A stretch of DNA of 14,258 nt from an uncultured Eubacteriales bacterium. GTDB taxonomy: Bacteria; Bacillota; Clostridia; Oscillospirales; UMGS1783. The stretch is from positions 1-14,258 of the forward strand of contig CAJLRT010000011.1 in the NCBI GenBank assembly GCA_905209135.1, given 5' to 3'. This document shows positions 6,059-14,258 of the stretch, piece by piece. The first letter of the stretch is position 1. Each line of letters begins with the position of its first letter. Both the position numbers and the translations under genes were made by a program. The notes below the pieces were generated by a model. The model saw only the letters and a program-made list of their open reading frames with translations, had not been told where the DNA came from and did not search any database.

Positions 6059-7391
6059 AAATACGCCTGACCGTATCCTCCGAAACATTTGCGCCCGTAA
6101 TCTCGCCCGCGCATGCGATCGCGTCGTCTATCAGCACGCCGACCGCGTCCAGCGTCACGCCCGCGCGCAGGGCGCCGCGCGCGCTCTCCAGCGCCGCCGC
6201 CATTCTGTCCAGGCAGCCGAACTGCCGTTCGGAAAAGAGCAGGTCCGCGTCGGCGGGCGCGCCGGAGAGATACAGGCGCGCAATACATGCGCCCAGCTCG
6301 TCCAGCCCCGTCCCCTGCAGGGCGCTTGTATATACTATATGTTTAAAATGCGCCTGAATATACTCCAGATCGGTCCTGACGGGCAGGTCGCTCTTGTTGA
6401 GCACGGCGATCCGGTCCTTGCCCTCGGTCCGCTCGGTGAGCAGGCGGTCGTCCGCGTGCAGGGGCCGGCTGCAGTCGAATACGCACAGCACGAGCGCCGC
6501 GGCGCAGGCCGCGTCCAGACTGCGCGCCACGCCGATCTTTTCCGCTTCCGCCCGCGCCCGGCGCAGGCCGGCCGTGTCCTGCAGAATCAGCTTCACGCCG
6601 CCCGCGCTCACCTGCCGCTCCACAATATCGCGCGTGGTGCCGGGCGCGCCGGTGACAATGCTGTATTCGCCGCCGGCGAGCAGGTTCATCAGCGAGGACT
6701 TGCCCGCGTTCGTCCGGCCCGCAATGACGGTGCGCACGCCGTCCCGTACAATCCGGCCCGCGTCATAGCCGCGCAGCAGCTCCCGCGCCTGTTCCTCGAT
6801 CCCGCGCAGCTGCGCCTCCAGCTCCGCCGCGCCGGTCTGCTCTATCTCGTCGTCCGGAAAATCCACATACGCCGAAATTGCCGCGGCAATGGTGAGCAGG
6901 CGGTCGCGCAGAGCCTCGATCTTACGGGCCGTGCTCCCCTGCAGGTGCGCGCCCGCGGCCGCGGCTTCGCGGCGGCTGTCCGCCTCGATCAGCTCCATGA
7001 CCGCCTCTGCCTGCGTCAGGTCCAGCTTTCCGTTTACAAAGGCGCGGCGGGTGAACTCGCCCGGCTGCGCCATGCGCACGCCCAGCCTGCCCAGCGCGCG
7101 CAGCGCCAGCCGCAGCACGGTGGGCGAGCCGTGGCAGGAAAGCTCCACCACGTCCTCGCCGGTATAGGAGCGGGGCGCGGCAAAGGCGGTGAGCACGCAT
7201 GTGTCGAGCACGCCGCCGTCCGCGCCGCGCAGTTCGCCGTACACGGCCTGCCCGTGCCGGATCCGCTCCGGTTTGGAAAAGAGCGCCCGGGCCGCCGCAA
7301 ACGCGTCCGGGCCGCTGATCCGTATTACGCCCACCGCCGCCGCCTGCATGGGCGTGATGGGCGCGCATATCGTGTCGCTTTTCTCCTGCAT
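6033..7391 (-). CDS. mnmE: tRNA modification GTPase MnmE (TrmE)
   Basis: A 452-aa GTPase of standard length and the partner of MnmG in wobble U34 modification. The N-terminal folate-binding domain contains GDAIS-like text replaced by TPMQAAAVGVIRISG (13-27), SYTGEDVVELSCHGS (75-89) and PGEFTRRAFVNGKLDLTQAE (110-129). The G domain is inserted in the helical domain: G1 GRTNAGKSS (225-233), G2 TTRD (252-255), G3 DTAGLR (272-277) and G4 NKSD (332-335). The C-terminus ends FCVGK, with the conserved CxGK cysteine at 449. The G1 loop has Thr where most MnmE proteins have Pro (GRPN). The ATG at 7391 follows GGGGAG at about 8 nt. Confidence 0.97.
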   Translation of the reverse strand: MQEKSDTICAPITPMQAAAVGVIRISGPDAFAAARALFSKPERIRHGQAVYGELRGADGGVLDTCVLTAFAAPRSYTGEDVVELSCHGSPTVLRLALRALGRLGVRMAQPGEFTRRAFVNGKLDLTQAEAVMELIEADSRREAAAAGAHLQGSTARKIEALRDRLLTIAAAISAYVDFPDDEIEQTGAAELEAQLRGIEEQARELLRGYDAGRIVRDGVRTVIAGRTNAGKSSLMNLLAGGEYSIVTGAPGTTRDIVERQVSAGGVKLILQDTAGLRRARAEAEKIGVARSLDAACAAALVLCVFDCSRPLHADDRLLTERTEGKDRIAVLNKSDLPVRTDLEYIQAHFKHIVYTSALQGTGLDELGACIARLYLSGAPADADLLFSERQFGCLDRMAAALESARGALRAGVTLDAVGVLIDDAIACAGEITGANVSEDTVRRIFDRFCVGK

Positions 7392-7532
7392 TTTCTTCTC
7401 CCCGCTTTTTCTGGCCCGCGCAGTGGGCGCGTGCCGTTCCGCTCCGCCCGCAGTCCGGCCCCGGCAGATACGCCGTATCGAAAACCCCGCGCCCGCCTAC
7501 ACGGGCCGTTCCGGGCGCGCAGGCCCGCCGGA

Positions 7533-7877
7533 CTAGCGCACAGGCACGTATTCGGGCGCGGCCTCTATATCCGTCGACTCGAGCTTGAATATGACGGGCC
7601 GCAGCCCGTCGTTGCAGCTACAAATCGCAACGCCCGGTTTGCGGATCCAGTCCCCGTAATAGAACAGCTCCCCGCCCGCGCCGTGCGCCAGGGCGAACAC
7701 ATACTGATAAATCGCCTTCCACGCCTCGTCGCACAGCCCGTCGGGCCGGGCGTAATCGGCGTAAAAGACCTGACCCTCCCGCAGCATAGGGCAGGCCGTC
7801 AGCCCCTCCGCGCCGTACTCGGCGGCCAGCTCTCTGTCCAGCGTGGTTTTTAAAACTGTAATTTTCACCTTGTTCAT
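7533..7877 (-). CDS. TIGR04076-family protein (uncharacterised)
   Basis: A 114-aa protein with no signal peptide or membrane segment. The pattern ACP-x4-GQVFYADYARPDGLCDEAW, then YQYVFALAHGAG, then CSCNDGLRPVIFKLE matches the layout of the TIGR04076 family as I remember it; its function is not known. Four Cys (29, 49, 86, 88) could bind a metal, which is inference. The start at 7877 is chosen because NKVKITVLKTT is family-like and a G-rich stretch precedes it. The longer frame to 7937 would overlap the upstream gene. Only 16 bp separate it from the 165-aa gene upstream, so the two are likely co-transcribed. mnmE follows 141 bp downstream with no clear terminator between. Confidence 0.75.
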   Translation of the reverse strand: MNKVKITVLKTTLDRELAAEYGAEGLTACPMLREGQVFYADYARPDGLCDEAWKAIYQYVFALAHGAGGELFYYGDWIRKPGVAICSCNDGLRPVIFKLESTDIEAAPEYVPVR

Positions 7878-7893
7878 ACGCGCACCCCCGTAT

Positions 7894-8391
7894 TCAATCC
7901 GGAAGCGGTAATCCCCGCCGCCGGCACAGGTCCACATACTGGCCGGTCAGCGCAAAATTCCGCAGGTCCAGCTCGTCCAGCCCGCGGTAGACGAACAGCT
8001 CGTCCCACAGCTCCTCGCTGCCCTCCACGTAAAAATACCCCGTCGCGGCGTCCACGCCGACAAAGATCCGGTCCGTGTCCCAGCCCGCGTCCTCCTGCGC
8101 CGCAAGCCGGTAGAGCCTTTCGCCCGCGCCCTCGTTTTCCACAAAGAAAGCGCGCGGCCGCGGCTTTTCCCCCGGCGGCAGCTTTTCCGCGTTGCACTCG
8201 TTGCGCACAACGTTTTCCGTAATCACGGCGAGCGCGACGCCGTCGAACGTCTCGGTCAGAACATATCTGTTTTGCAGATAAAGGATAATCTCCGCGCCGG
8301 TCTTTCTTCCGGGCGGAATTTTGTCCCTGTACGCGAGCCACGCATCCTTCCAGGTCCGTATCTGCTCGCCCGACGCCCTGCGAGTGACCAT
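7894..8391 (-). CDS. conserved-looking protein of unknown function (165 aa)
   Basis: I do not recognise the family. The protein is soluble-looking, with no signal peptide or transmembrane segment, and contains 2 Cys. It has three parts: an N-terminal helix-rich stretch with WKDAWLAYRDKIPPGRKTGA (14-33) leading into AEIILYLQNRYVLTETFD; a charged Pro/Lys/Arg linker around 70-85; and a C-terminal part with IFVGVDAATGYFYVEGSEEL and WDELFVYRGLDELDLRNF. Codon use matches its neighbours. The ATG at 8391 follows GGAGG at 6 nt, and a good promoter lies 40 bp further upstream. It is the first gene of a run that continues through the TIGR04076 gene towards mnmE. It occupies the place where yidC-jag would be expected in many Firmicutes, but nothing resembles Jag or YidC. 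Confidence 0.8.
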   Translation of the reverse strand: MVTRRASGEQIRTWKDAWLAYRDKIPPGRKTGAEIILYLQNRYVLTETFDGVALAVITENVVRNECNAEKLPPGEKPRPRAFFVENEGAGERLYRLAAQEDAGWDTDRIFVGVDAATGYFYVEGSEELWDELFVYRGLDELDLRNFALTGQYVDLCRRRGLPLPD

Positions 8392-8433
8392 ACTGCGCCT
8401 CCGAAATCAGATTTTTGCTTTATATAATAAAAT

Positions 8434-8462
8434 AGTATAGCACAAATACCAAACAAATTCAA
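8434..8462 (-). promoter_or_regulatory. promoter for the 165-aa gene and TIGR04076 gene
   Basis: TTGAAT (8457-8462) and TATACT (8434-8439) are separated by exactly 17 bp in an AT-rich island. Transcription would begin near 8427, leaving about a 35-nt leader that includes GGAGG before the ATG at 8391. It may also feed mnmE and the genes beyond, since no terminator is evident until 1945. Confidence 0.7.
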
Positions 8463-8546
8463 CAAGCGCGGCCCCGGCGCAGTTTGCGCTTTTTTTCGGA
8501 ATAAACCGGAAACGAAAGGCTATACTAGAGACGTGGACAAAGAGTT

Positions 8547-8576
8547 TTGGCCATATACCGTAATTTACGGTATAAA
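8547..8576 (+). promoter_or_regulatory. lipoprotein promoter overlapped by a perfect palindromic operator
   Basis: The palindrome covers 8554-8574: left arm TATACCGTAA, one central T, right arm TTACGGTATA, a perfect 10-bp inverted repeat. A plus-strand promoter fits around it: TTGGCC (8547-8552), an 18-bp spacer and TATAAA (8571-8576). The palindrome would then cover the spacer and most of the -10, the layout of a repressor operator. Transcription would start near 8583. A second, weaker -10-like TATACT is at 8521-8526. The cognate regulator is not identifiable in the window. Confidence 0.55.
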
Positions 8577-8619
8577 TTTCAGCTTCGATGAAGCAATACG
8601 AATGGAGAGACACAGACGT

Positions 8620-8910
8620 ATGAAAAAGAAAGGTATAATCGCGATTGTCCTTGCTTTTACGCTGACTGCGTTCACGCTTGCCGGCTGCGACAACAATAAA
8701 AAGCCGTCGAGCTCGCTGAGCAGTTCCATGACAAGCAGCGGCCTGAGCAGCGACCTGCAGAGCGCTACCGACAAAGTCAGCAGCGACATCAGCAAAATGG
8801 AGAGCGATATCAAAAGCGGCGTCAGCAATATGGAAAGCGGCCTGAGCGGCTCGCATTCCGGCTCTGTCAGCTCCTCGAAGAACCAGAGTGACATTGCCAA
8901 CGGACAGTAA
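8620..8910 (+). CDS. small Ser-rich lipoprotein of unknown function
   Basis: A 96-aa predicted lipoprotein. MKKK is followed by a hydrophobic stretch (5-21) and the lipobox LAGC, with Cys23 as the lipidated residue after signal peptidase II cleavage. The mature part is about 73 residues and roughly one-third Ser. Its middle has spaced hydrophobic residues (LSSDLQSATDKVSSDISKME and a similar following stretch) that could form an amphipathic helix or coiled coil. It should be anchored on the outer face of the membrane. The start at 8620 has GGAGAG about 10 nt upstream; the in-frame ATG at 8602 would include that site in the coding region. It is the only plus-strand gene, with its own operator-like promoter and terminator. 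No family recognised. Confidence 0.8.
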   Translation: MKKKGIIAIVLAFTLTAFTLAGCDNNKKPSSSLSSSMTSSGLSSDLQSATDKVSSDISKMESDIKSGVSNMESGLSGSHSGSVSSSKNQSDIANGQ

Positions 8911-9014
8911 TCGGATTACACAGACCGCCGTATGAACCGCGCCAAGGCATCAGCCGGCGCGGCTTTCCCGGCGGCTCCGCGGAAAAATGCGCGCCCTGTG
9001 CGGCGCGCAGGGCG

Positions 9015-9055
9015 AACAGGACGCCGGGGGACCGCCTCCGCCGTCCTGTTTTTTT
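9015..9055 (+). terminator. Rho-independent terminator of the lipoprotein gene
   Basis: AACAGGACG (9015-9023) pairs with CGTCCTGTT (9042-9050), and the stem extends inward with one mismatch and a wobble pair. It leads directly into a run of seven T (9049-9055). It lies about 105 bp after the lipoprotein stop codon. A smaller hairpin (CGCCCTG 8992-8998 with CAGGGCG 9008-9014) precedes it. Confidence 0.88.
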
Positions 9056-9235
9056 ATGCCCGGCCGAACGCCGGGGCCGCGCAGGGTCCTGCAGATCATT
9101 TTCATGCGTCTCCCGCCGCCGTCCGTATCGCCGCGCATACGGGCTGACGGGCCGCGCGGATTCACAATGCCATGCGCAACGCCTAAGCGCATACATATAA
9201 AAGCGGCGCATGGGCGCGCGCTATCTGGCGTATCG

Positions 9236-9294
9236 AAAAACAGGAATCCGAACCCATGCAAACAGGAAGGGCCTGTTCGATGCGTTCGGATTCC
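9236..9294 (-). terminator. gyrA terminator with nested hairpins
   Basis: An 11-bp perfect inverted repeat, GGAATCCGAAC (9243-9253) with GTTCGGATTCC (9284-9294), encloses a second stem AACAGG/CCTGTT (9261-9266 with 9272-9277). On the minus strand the outer stem is followed by TG and five T (9240-9236). It lies about 50 bp past the gyrA stop. Between it and the convergent lipoprotein terminator, 9056-9235 holds no gene that I can support. Confidence 0.8.
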
Positions 9295-9346
9295 ATATGC
9301 TTATCTGCTTTTTTCAATCAGTCCGCTTATCCTGAGGCACGCGCGC

Positions 9347-11845
9347 TTACACCGGCTCCGCGTCCGGCTCCGGCGCGCCGTCGGCTTCCGCCTGTTCGGG
9401 CTCCTCCGCCGCGCGCTCCGTTACCGCGAAGTTGACGATGGAAACGTCGGGCTGCAGCCGCATCAGCCGCACGCCCTGTGTGGAACGGCCGATGAGCGGG
9501 ATGGCGTCGAGCTGCATGCGGATGATGATTCCGTCGGAGGAGATGAGCATGATGTCGTCGTCCGCGTCCACGGCGCGGATGCCGACCACCTTGCCCGTCT
9601 TTCCGCTCACGGCGTAGTTGCGCAGGCCCTTGCCGCCGCGGGTCTGGGTTTTATACTCGGCGATCGCCGTGCGCTTGCCGTAGCCGTGCTCGGTCACGGC
9701 GAGCAGGGACGCGCCCGCCGCCGCGCGGGACATGCCTACGACATAGTCGCCGCCGCCGAGGTGGATGCCGCGCACGCCGCGGGTCACGCGGCCCATGGTC
9801 CGCACATCGGTCTCATGGAAGTGGATGGCCATGCCGTCATGGGTGCCGATGATCAGCGTGTCCGTCCCGTCTGTCAGGCGTACGTCGACCAGCTCGTCGT
9901 CCTCGTCGAGGACAATGGCGCGCAGGCCGCCCTTGCGCGCGGTGTTGTAGTCGCGCATGGAGGTGCGCTTCACAATGCCGCGGCGCGTCGCCATGGTCAG
10001 GAACTTGTCGTCGTCGTACTCGTGCACGCGGATCATCGCCGTGATGCTCTCGTCCTGCTCCACCTCTATGAGGTTGATGATATTCATGCCCTTGGAGGTC
10101 CGGCTGCCCTCGGGCACCTCATAGCCCTTGAGCCGGTATACCTTGCCCTTGCTGGTAAAGAAGAGGATATAGTCGTGGGTCGAGGCCACGAACAGGTCCT
10201 CCACATAGTCCTCCTCGCGCGTGGTCATGCCGGTAATGCCGCGCCCGCCGCGCTTCTGGGCGCGGAAGGTGTCGGCCGGGACGCGCTTGATGTACCCGCA
10301 GTGGGTGCGGGTGAACACGCAGGTCTCCTCCTTGATCAGGTCCTCAATATCCAGCTCGCCCGCGACCGGGTCGATCGTGGTGCGGCGCTCATCGGCATAC
10401 TTGCGGCGCAGGGCGGACAGTTCGTCCTTCACAATCGCCATAATCCTGCCGTTGTCGCTGAGAATCAGCTCCAGCTCCCGGATTTTGCCCTTGATCTCGG
10501 CGTATTCGGCCATGATCTTGTCGACCTCCAGTCCGCTCAGGCGGCCGAGCTGCATCTGCACGATGGCCTGGGCCTGGATCTCGGAGAGGTCGAATCGCTC
10601 GATCAGGTTCTTTTTCGCATCGGGGATGGAGGCGGAAGCGCGGATGATGCGGATGACCTCGTCGATATTGTCGCACGCGATCTTGAGCCCTTCCAGGATG
10701 TGCGCGCGCTCGCGCAGCTTGCGCAGCTCGTACTCGGTGCGGCGCACCGTCACCTCGCGCTGGTGCTCGATGTAGTAGTCGAGCATTTCGCGCAGGGTCA
10801 TCGTCCGGGGCACGCCGTCGTGCAGGGCGATCATGTTGACGGGGAAGGTGTCCTCCATCTGGGTGTATTTGTAAAGCTGGTTCAAAACCACCTGCGGGTT
10901 CGCGTCGCGCTTGAGCTCGATGACGACGGACATGCCGCTCTTGTCCGACTCGTCGCGCAGGTCGGAAATGCCCTCAATGCGCTTGTCCTTTACATGCTCC
11001 GCAATGCTCTCCACAAGGCGCGCCTTGTTGACCATGTAGGGGATTTCGGTCACGACAATGCGGTAGCGCCCGTCCTTCCACTCCTCGATTTCGGCCTTGG
11101 CGCGCACTCTGAGCTTGCTGCGCCCGGTGTAGTAGGCCTGGCGGATGCCGGAGTAGCCGAGGATGATGCCGCCGGTCGGGAAGTCGGGGCCTTTCACATA
11201 CTGCAAAAGCTCGTCAAAGGTGAGCTCGGGGTTGTCGATAATCGCCTCGATCGCGTCGATCAGCTCGCCCAGGTTGTGGGAGGGGATCGACGTGGCCATG
11301 CCGACGGCAATGCCGGTCGAGCCGTTGGCGAGCAGGTTGGGGAAGCGCGCCGGCAGCACGACGGGCTCCTTGTGCCTGTCGTCAAAGTTGGGCTGGTAGT
11401 CGACGGTCTCCTTGTCAATATCGGAGAGCATATCCATGGCGATCTTGGCCATGCGCGCCTCGGTGTAACGGTAGGCGGCGGGCGCGTCGCCGTCGATGGA
11501 GCCGAAGTTGCCCTGGCCGTCGACGAGCGGATAGCGCAGCGAGAAGTCCTGCGCGAGCCGGACGAGCGTGTCGTAGACGGCGGCGTCGCCGTGGGGGTGG
11601 TATTTACCCAGCACGTCGCCGACCGTGGTGGCGGATTTACGGTAGGGGCGGTCGGGGTACAGGCCCGCCTCGTACATGGTATAGAGAATGCGGCGGTGGA
11701 CCGGCTTGAGCCCGTCGCGCACGTCGGGCAGGGCCCGGGACACGATGACGGACATCGAATAGTCGATATACGCCGACTTCATTTCCTTGCTGATTTCTAC
11801 CGGGAAAATCTTCCCAGCGGGGTTGACCTCCGGAATTTGTTCCAT
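9347..11845 (-). CDS. gyrA: DNA gyrase subunit A
   Basis: An 832-aa gyrase A subunit of normal length; as an A2B2 complex with GyrB it introduces negative supercoils. The winged-helix/tower core contains [12 protein letters not shown] (44-55), [16 protein letters not shown] (81-96), and the DNA-cleaving Tyr127 in YRYTEARM. The GyrA box QKRGGRG at 530-536, followed by the beta-pinwheel C-terminal domain, marks it as gyrase rather than topoisomerase IV. The last 25 residues are an acidic Glu/Ala/Pro tail. At the main quinolone position (Ser83 in E. coli) it has Ala88; the Asp87 equivalent is kept as Asp92. The ATG at 11845 has AGGAG at 8 nt. gyrB ends 69 bp upstream, so the two form an operon. 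Confidence 0.98.
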   Translation of the reverse strand: MEQIPEVNPAGKIFPVEISKEMKSAYIDYSMSVIVSRALPDVRDGLKPVHRRILYTMYEAGLYPDRPYRKSATTVGDVLGKYHPHGDAAVYDTLVRLAQDFSLRYPLVDGQGNFGSIDGDAPAAYRYTEARMAKIAMDMLSDIDKETVDYQPNFDDRHKEPVVLPARFPNLLANGSTGIAVGMATSIPSHNLGELIDAIEAIIDNPELTFDELLQYVKGPDFPTGGIILGYSGIRQAYYTGRSKLRVRAKAEIEEWKDGRYRIVVTEIPYMVNKARLVESIAEHVKDKRIEGISDLRDESDKSGMSVVIELKRDANPQVVLNQLYKYTQMEDTFPVNMIALHDGVPRTMTLREMLDYYIEHQREVTVRRTEYELRKLRERAHILEGLKIACDNIDEVIRIIRASASIPDAKKNLIERFDLSEIQAQAIVQMQLGRLSGLEVDKIMAEYAEIKGKIRELELILSDNGRIMAIVKDELSALRRKYADERRTTIDPVAGELDIEDLIKEETCVFTRTHCGYIKRVPADTFRAQKRGGRGITGMTTREEDYVEDLFVASTHDYILFFTSKGKVYRLKGYEVPEGSRTSKGMNIINLIEVEQDESITAMIRVHEYDDDKFLTMATRRGIVKRTSMRDYNTARKGGLRAIVLDEDDELVDVRLTDGTDTLIIGTHDGMAIHFHETDVRTMGRVTRGVRGIHLGGGDYVVGMSRAAAGASLLAVTEHGYGKRTAIAEYKTQTRGGKGLRNYAVSGKTGKVVGIRAVDADDDIMLISSDGIIIRMQLDAIPLIGRSTQGVRLMRLQPDVSIVNFAVTERAAEEPEQAEADGAPEPDAEPV

Positions 11846-11869
11846 AGATATTGCTCCTTTTCGCACGGT

Positions 11870-11890
11870 GCTCCGGGCCGGCCCGGGAGC
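11870..11890 (-). other. GC-rich inverted repeat between gyrB and gyrA
   Basis: GCTCCGGGCC faces GGCCCGGGAGC with a single-base bulge and no loop to speak of, in the 69-bp gyrB-gyrA gap just upstream of the gyrA ribosome binding site. No T-tract follows. It may influence mRNA processing or relative expression, or be incidental. Confidence 0.3.
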
Positions 11891-11914
11891 GCGCGGCTGT
11901 TATTCTGGCATGGC

Positions 11915-14258
<2,344 letters not shown>

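Noticed and set aside
3725..7853. Long plus-strand ORFs (3725-6070 and 5937-7853)
   Set aside because: They are antisense shadows of mnmG and mnmE caused by high GC content; their translations are Arg/Ala/His-rich with no family features.
8950..9261. Minus-strand ORF of 103 codons
   Set aside because: It runs through the lipoprotein terminator and part of the gyrA terminator and has no ribosome binding site or recognisable protein features.

Overview
This window looks like the origin-proximal region of a high-GC, low-G+C-lineage-type Firmicute (Clostridia; possibly Christensenellales or Oscillospirales, which is inference from gene content, composition and the GyrB motif LPLWGK). It carries a gyrB-gyrA pair, the tRNA-modification pair mnmE-mnmG, rsmG, a Noc-like ParB paralogue, and the parA-parB partition genes. 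With one exception every gene is on the minus strand, so transcription and probably replication run from right to left, with the origin expected beyond the right edge.

Right to left on the minus strand. 13889-14258 has no clear gene, but may hold the 3' end of an upstream ORF with an Asp/Ala repeat. gyrB (11915-13819) and gyrA (9347-11845) follow, and gyrA ends at a nested-hairpin terminator (9236-9294). A convergent plus-strand gene (8620-8910) encodes a small Ser-rich lipoprotein. A perfect palindrome overlaps its likely promoter and a strong terminator follows it (9015-9055). From a divergent promoter (8434-8462) the minus strand resumes with a 165-aa protein of unknown function, a TIGR04076-family protein with four Cys, mnmE, mnmG, rsmG and noc. 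This run ends at a strong terminator (1915-1945).

Next comes a gene-free, pyrimidine-rich spacer bracketed by two identical 18-bp parS palindromes (1153-1170 and 1894-1911). It contains eight degenerate copies of a roughly 26-bp repeat. The left-hand parS lies just upstream of the parA promoter. parA and parB overlap by an ATGA, and parB runs off the left edge.

Functionally, ParA, ParB and parS form a chromosome segregation module and Noc couples the nucleoid to division-site choice. MnmE and MnmG together modify the tRNA wobble uridine, RsmG methylates 16S rRNA, and GyrA and GyrB form DNA gyrase. Most of this is ordinary core genome. The unusual parts are the parS-bracketed repeat spacer, the operator-controlled orphan lipoprotein, the two small genes in the place usually held by yidC-jag, and the same-strand arrangement of gyrBA with the mnmE-parB block.
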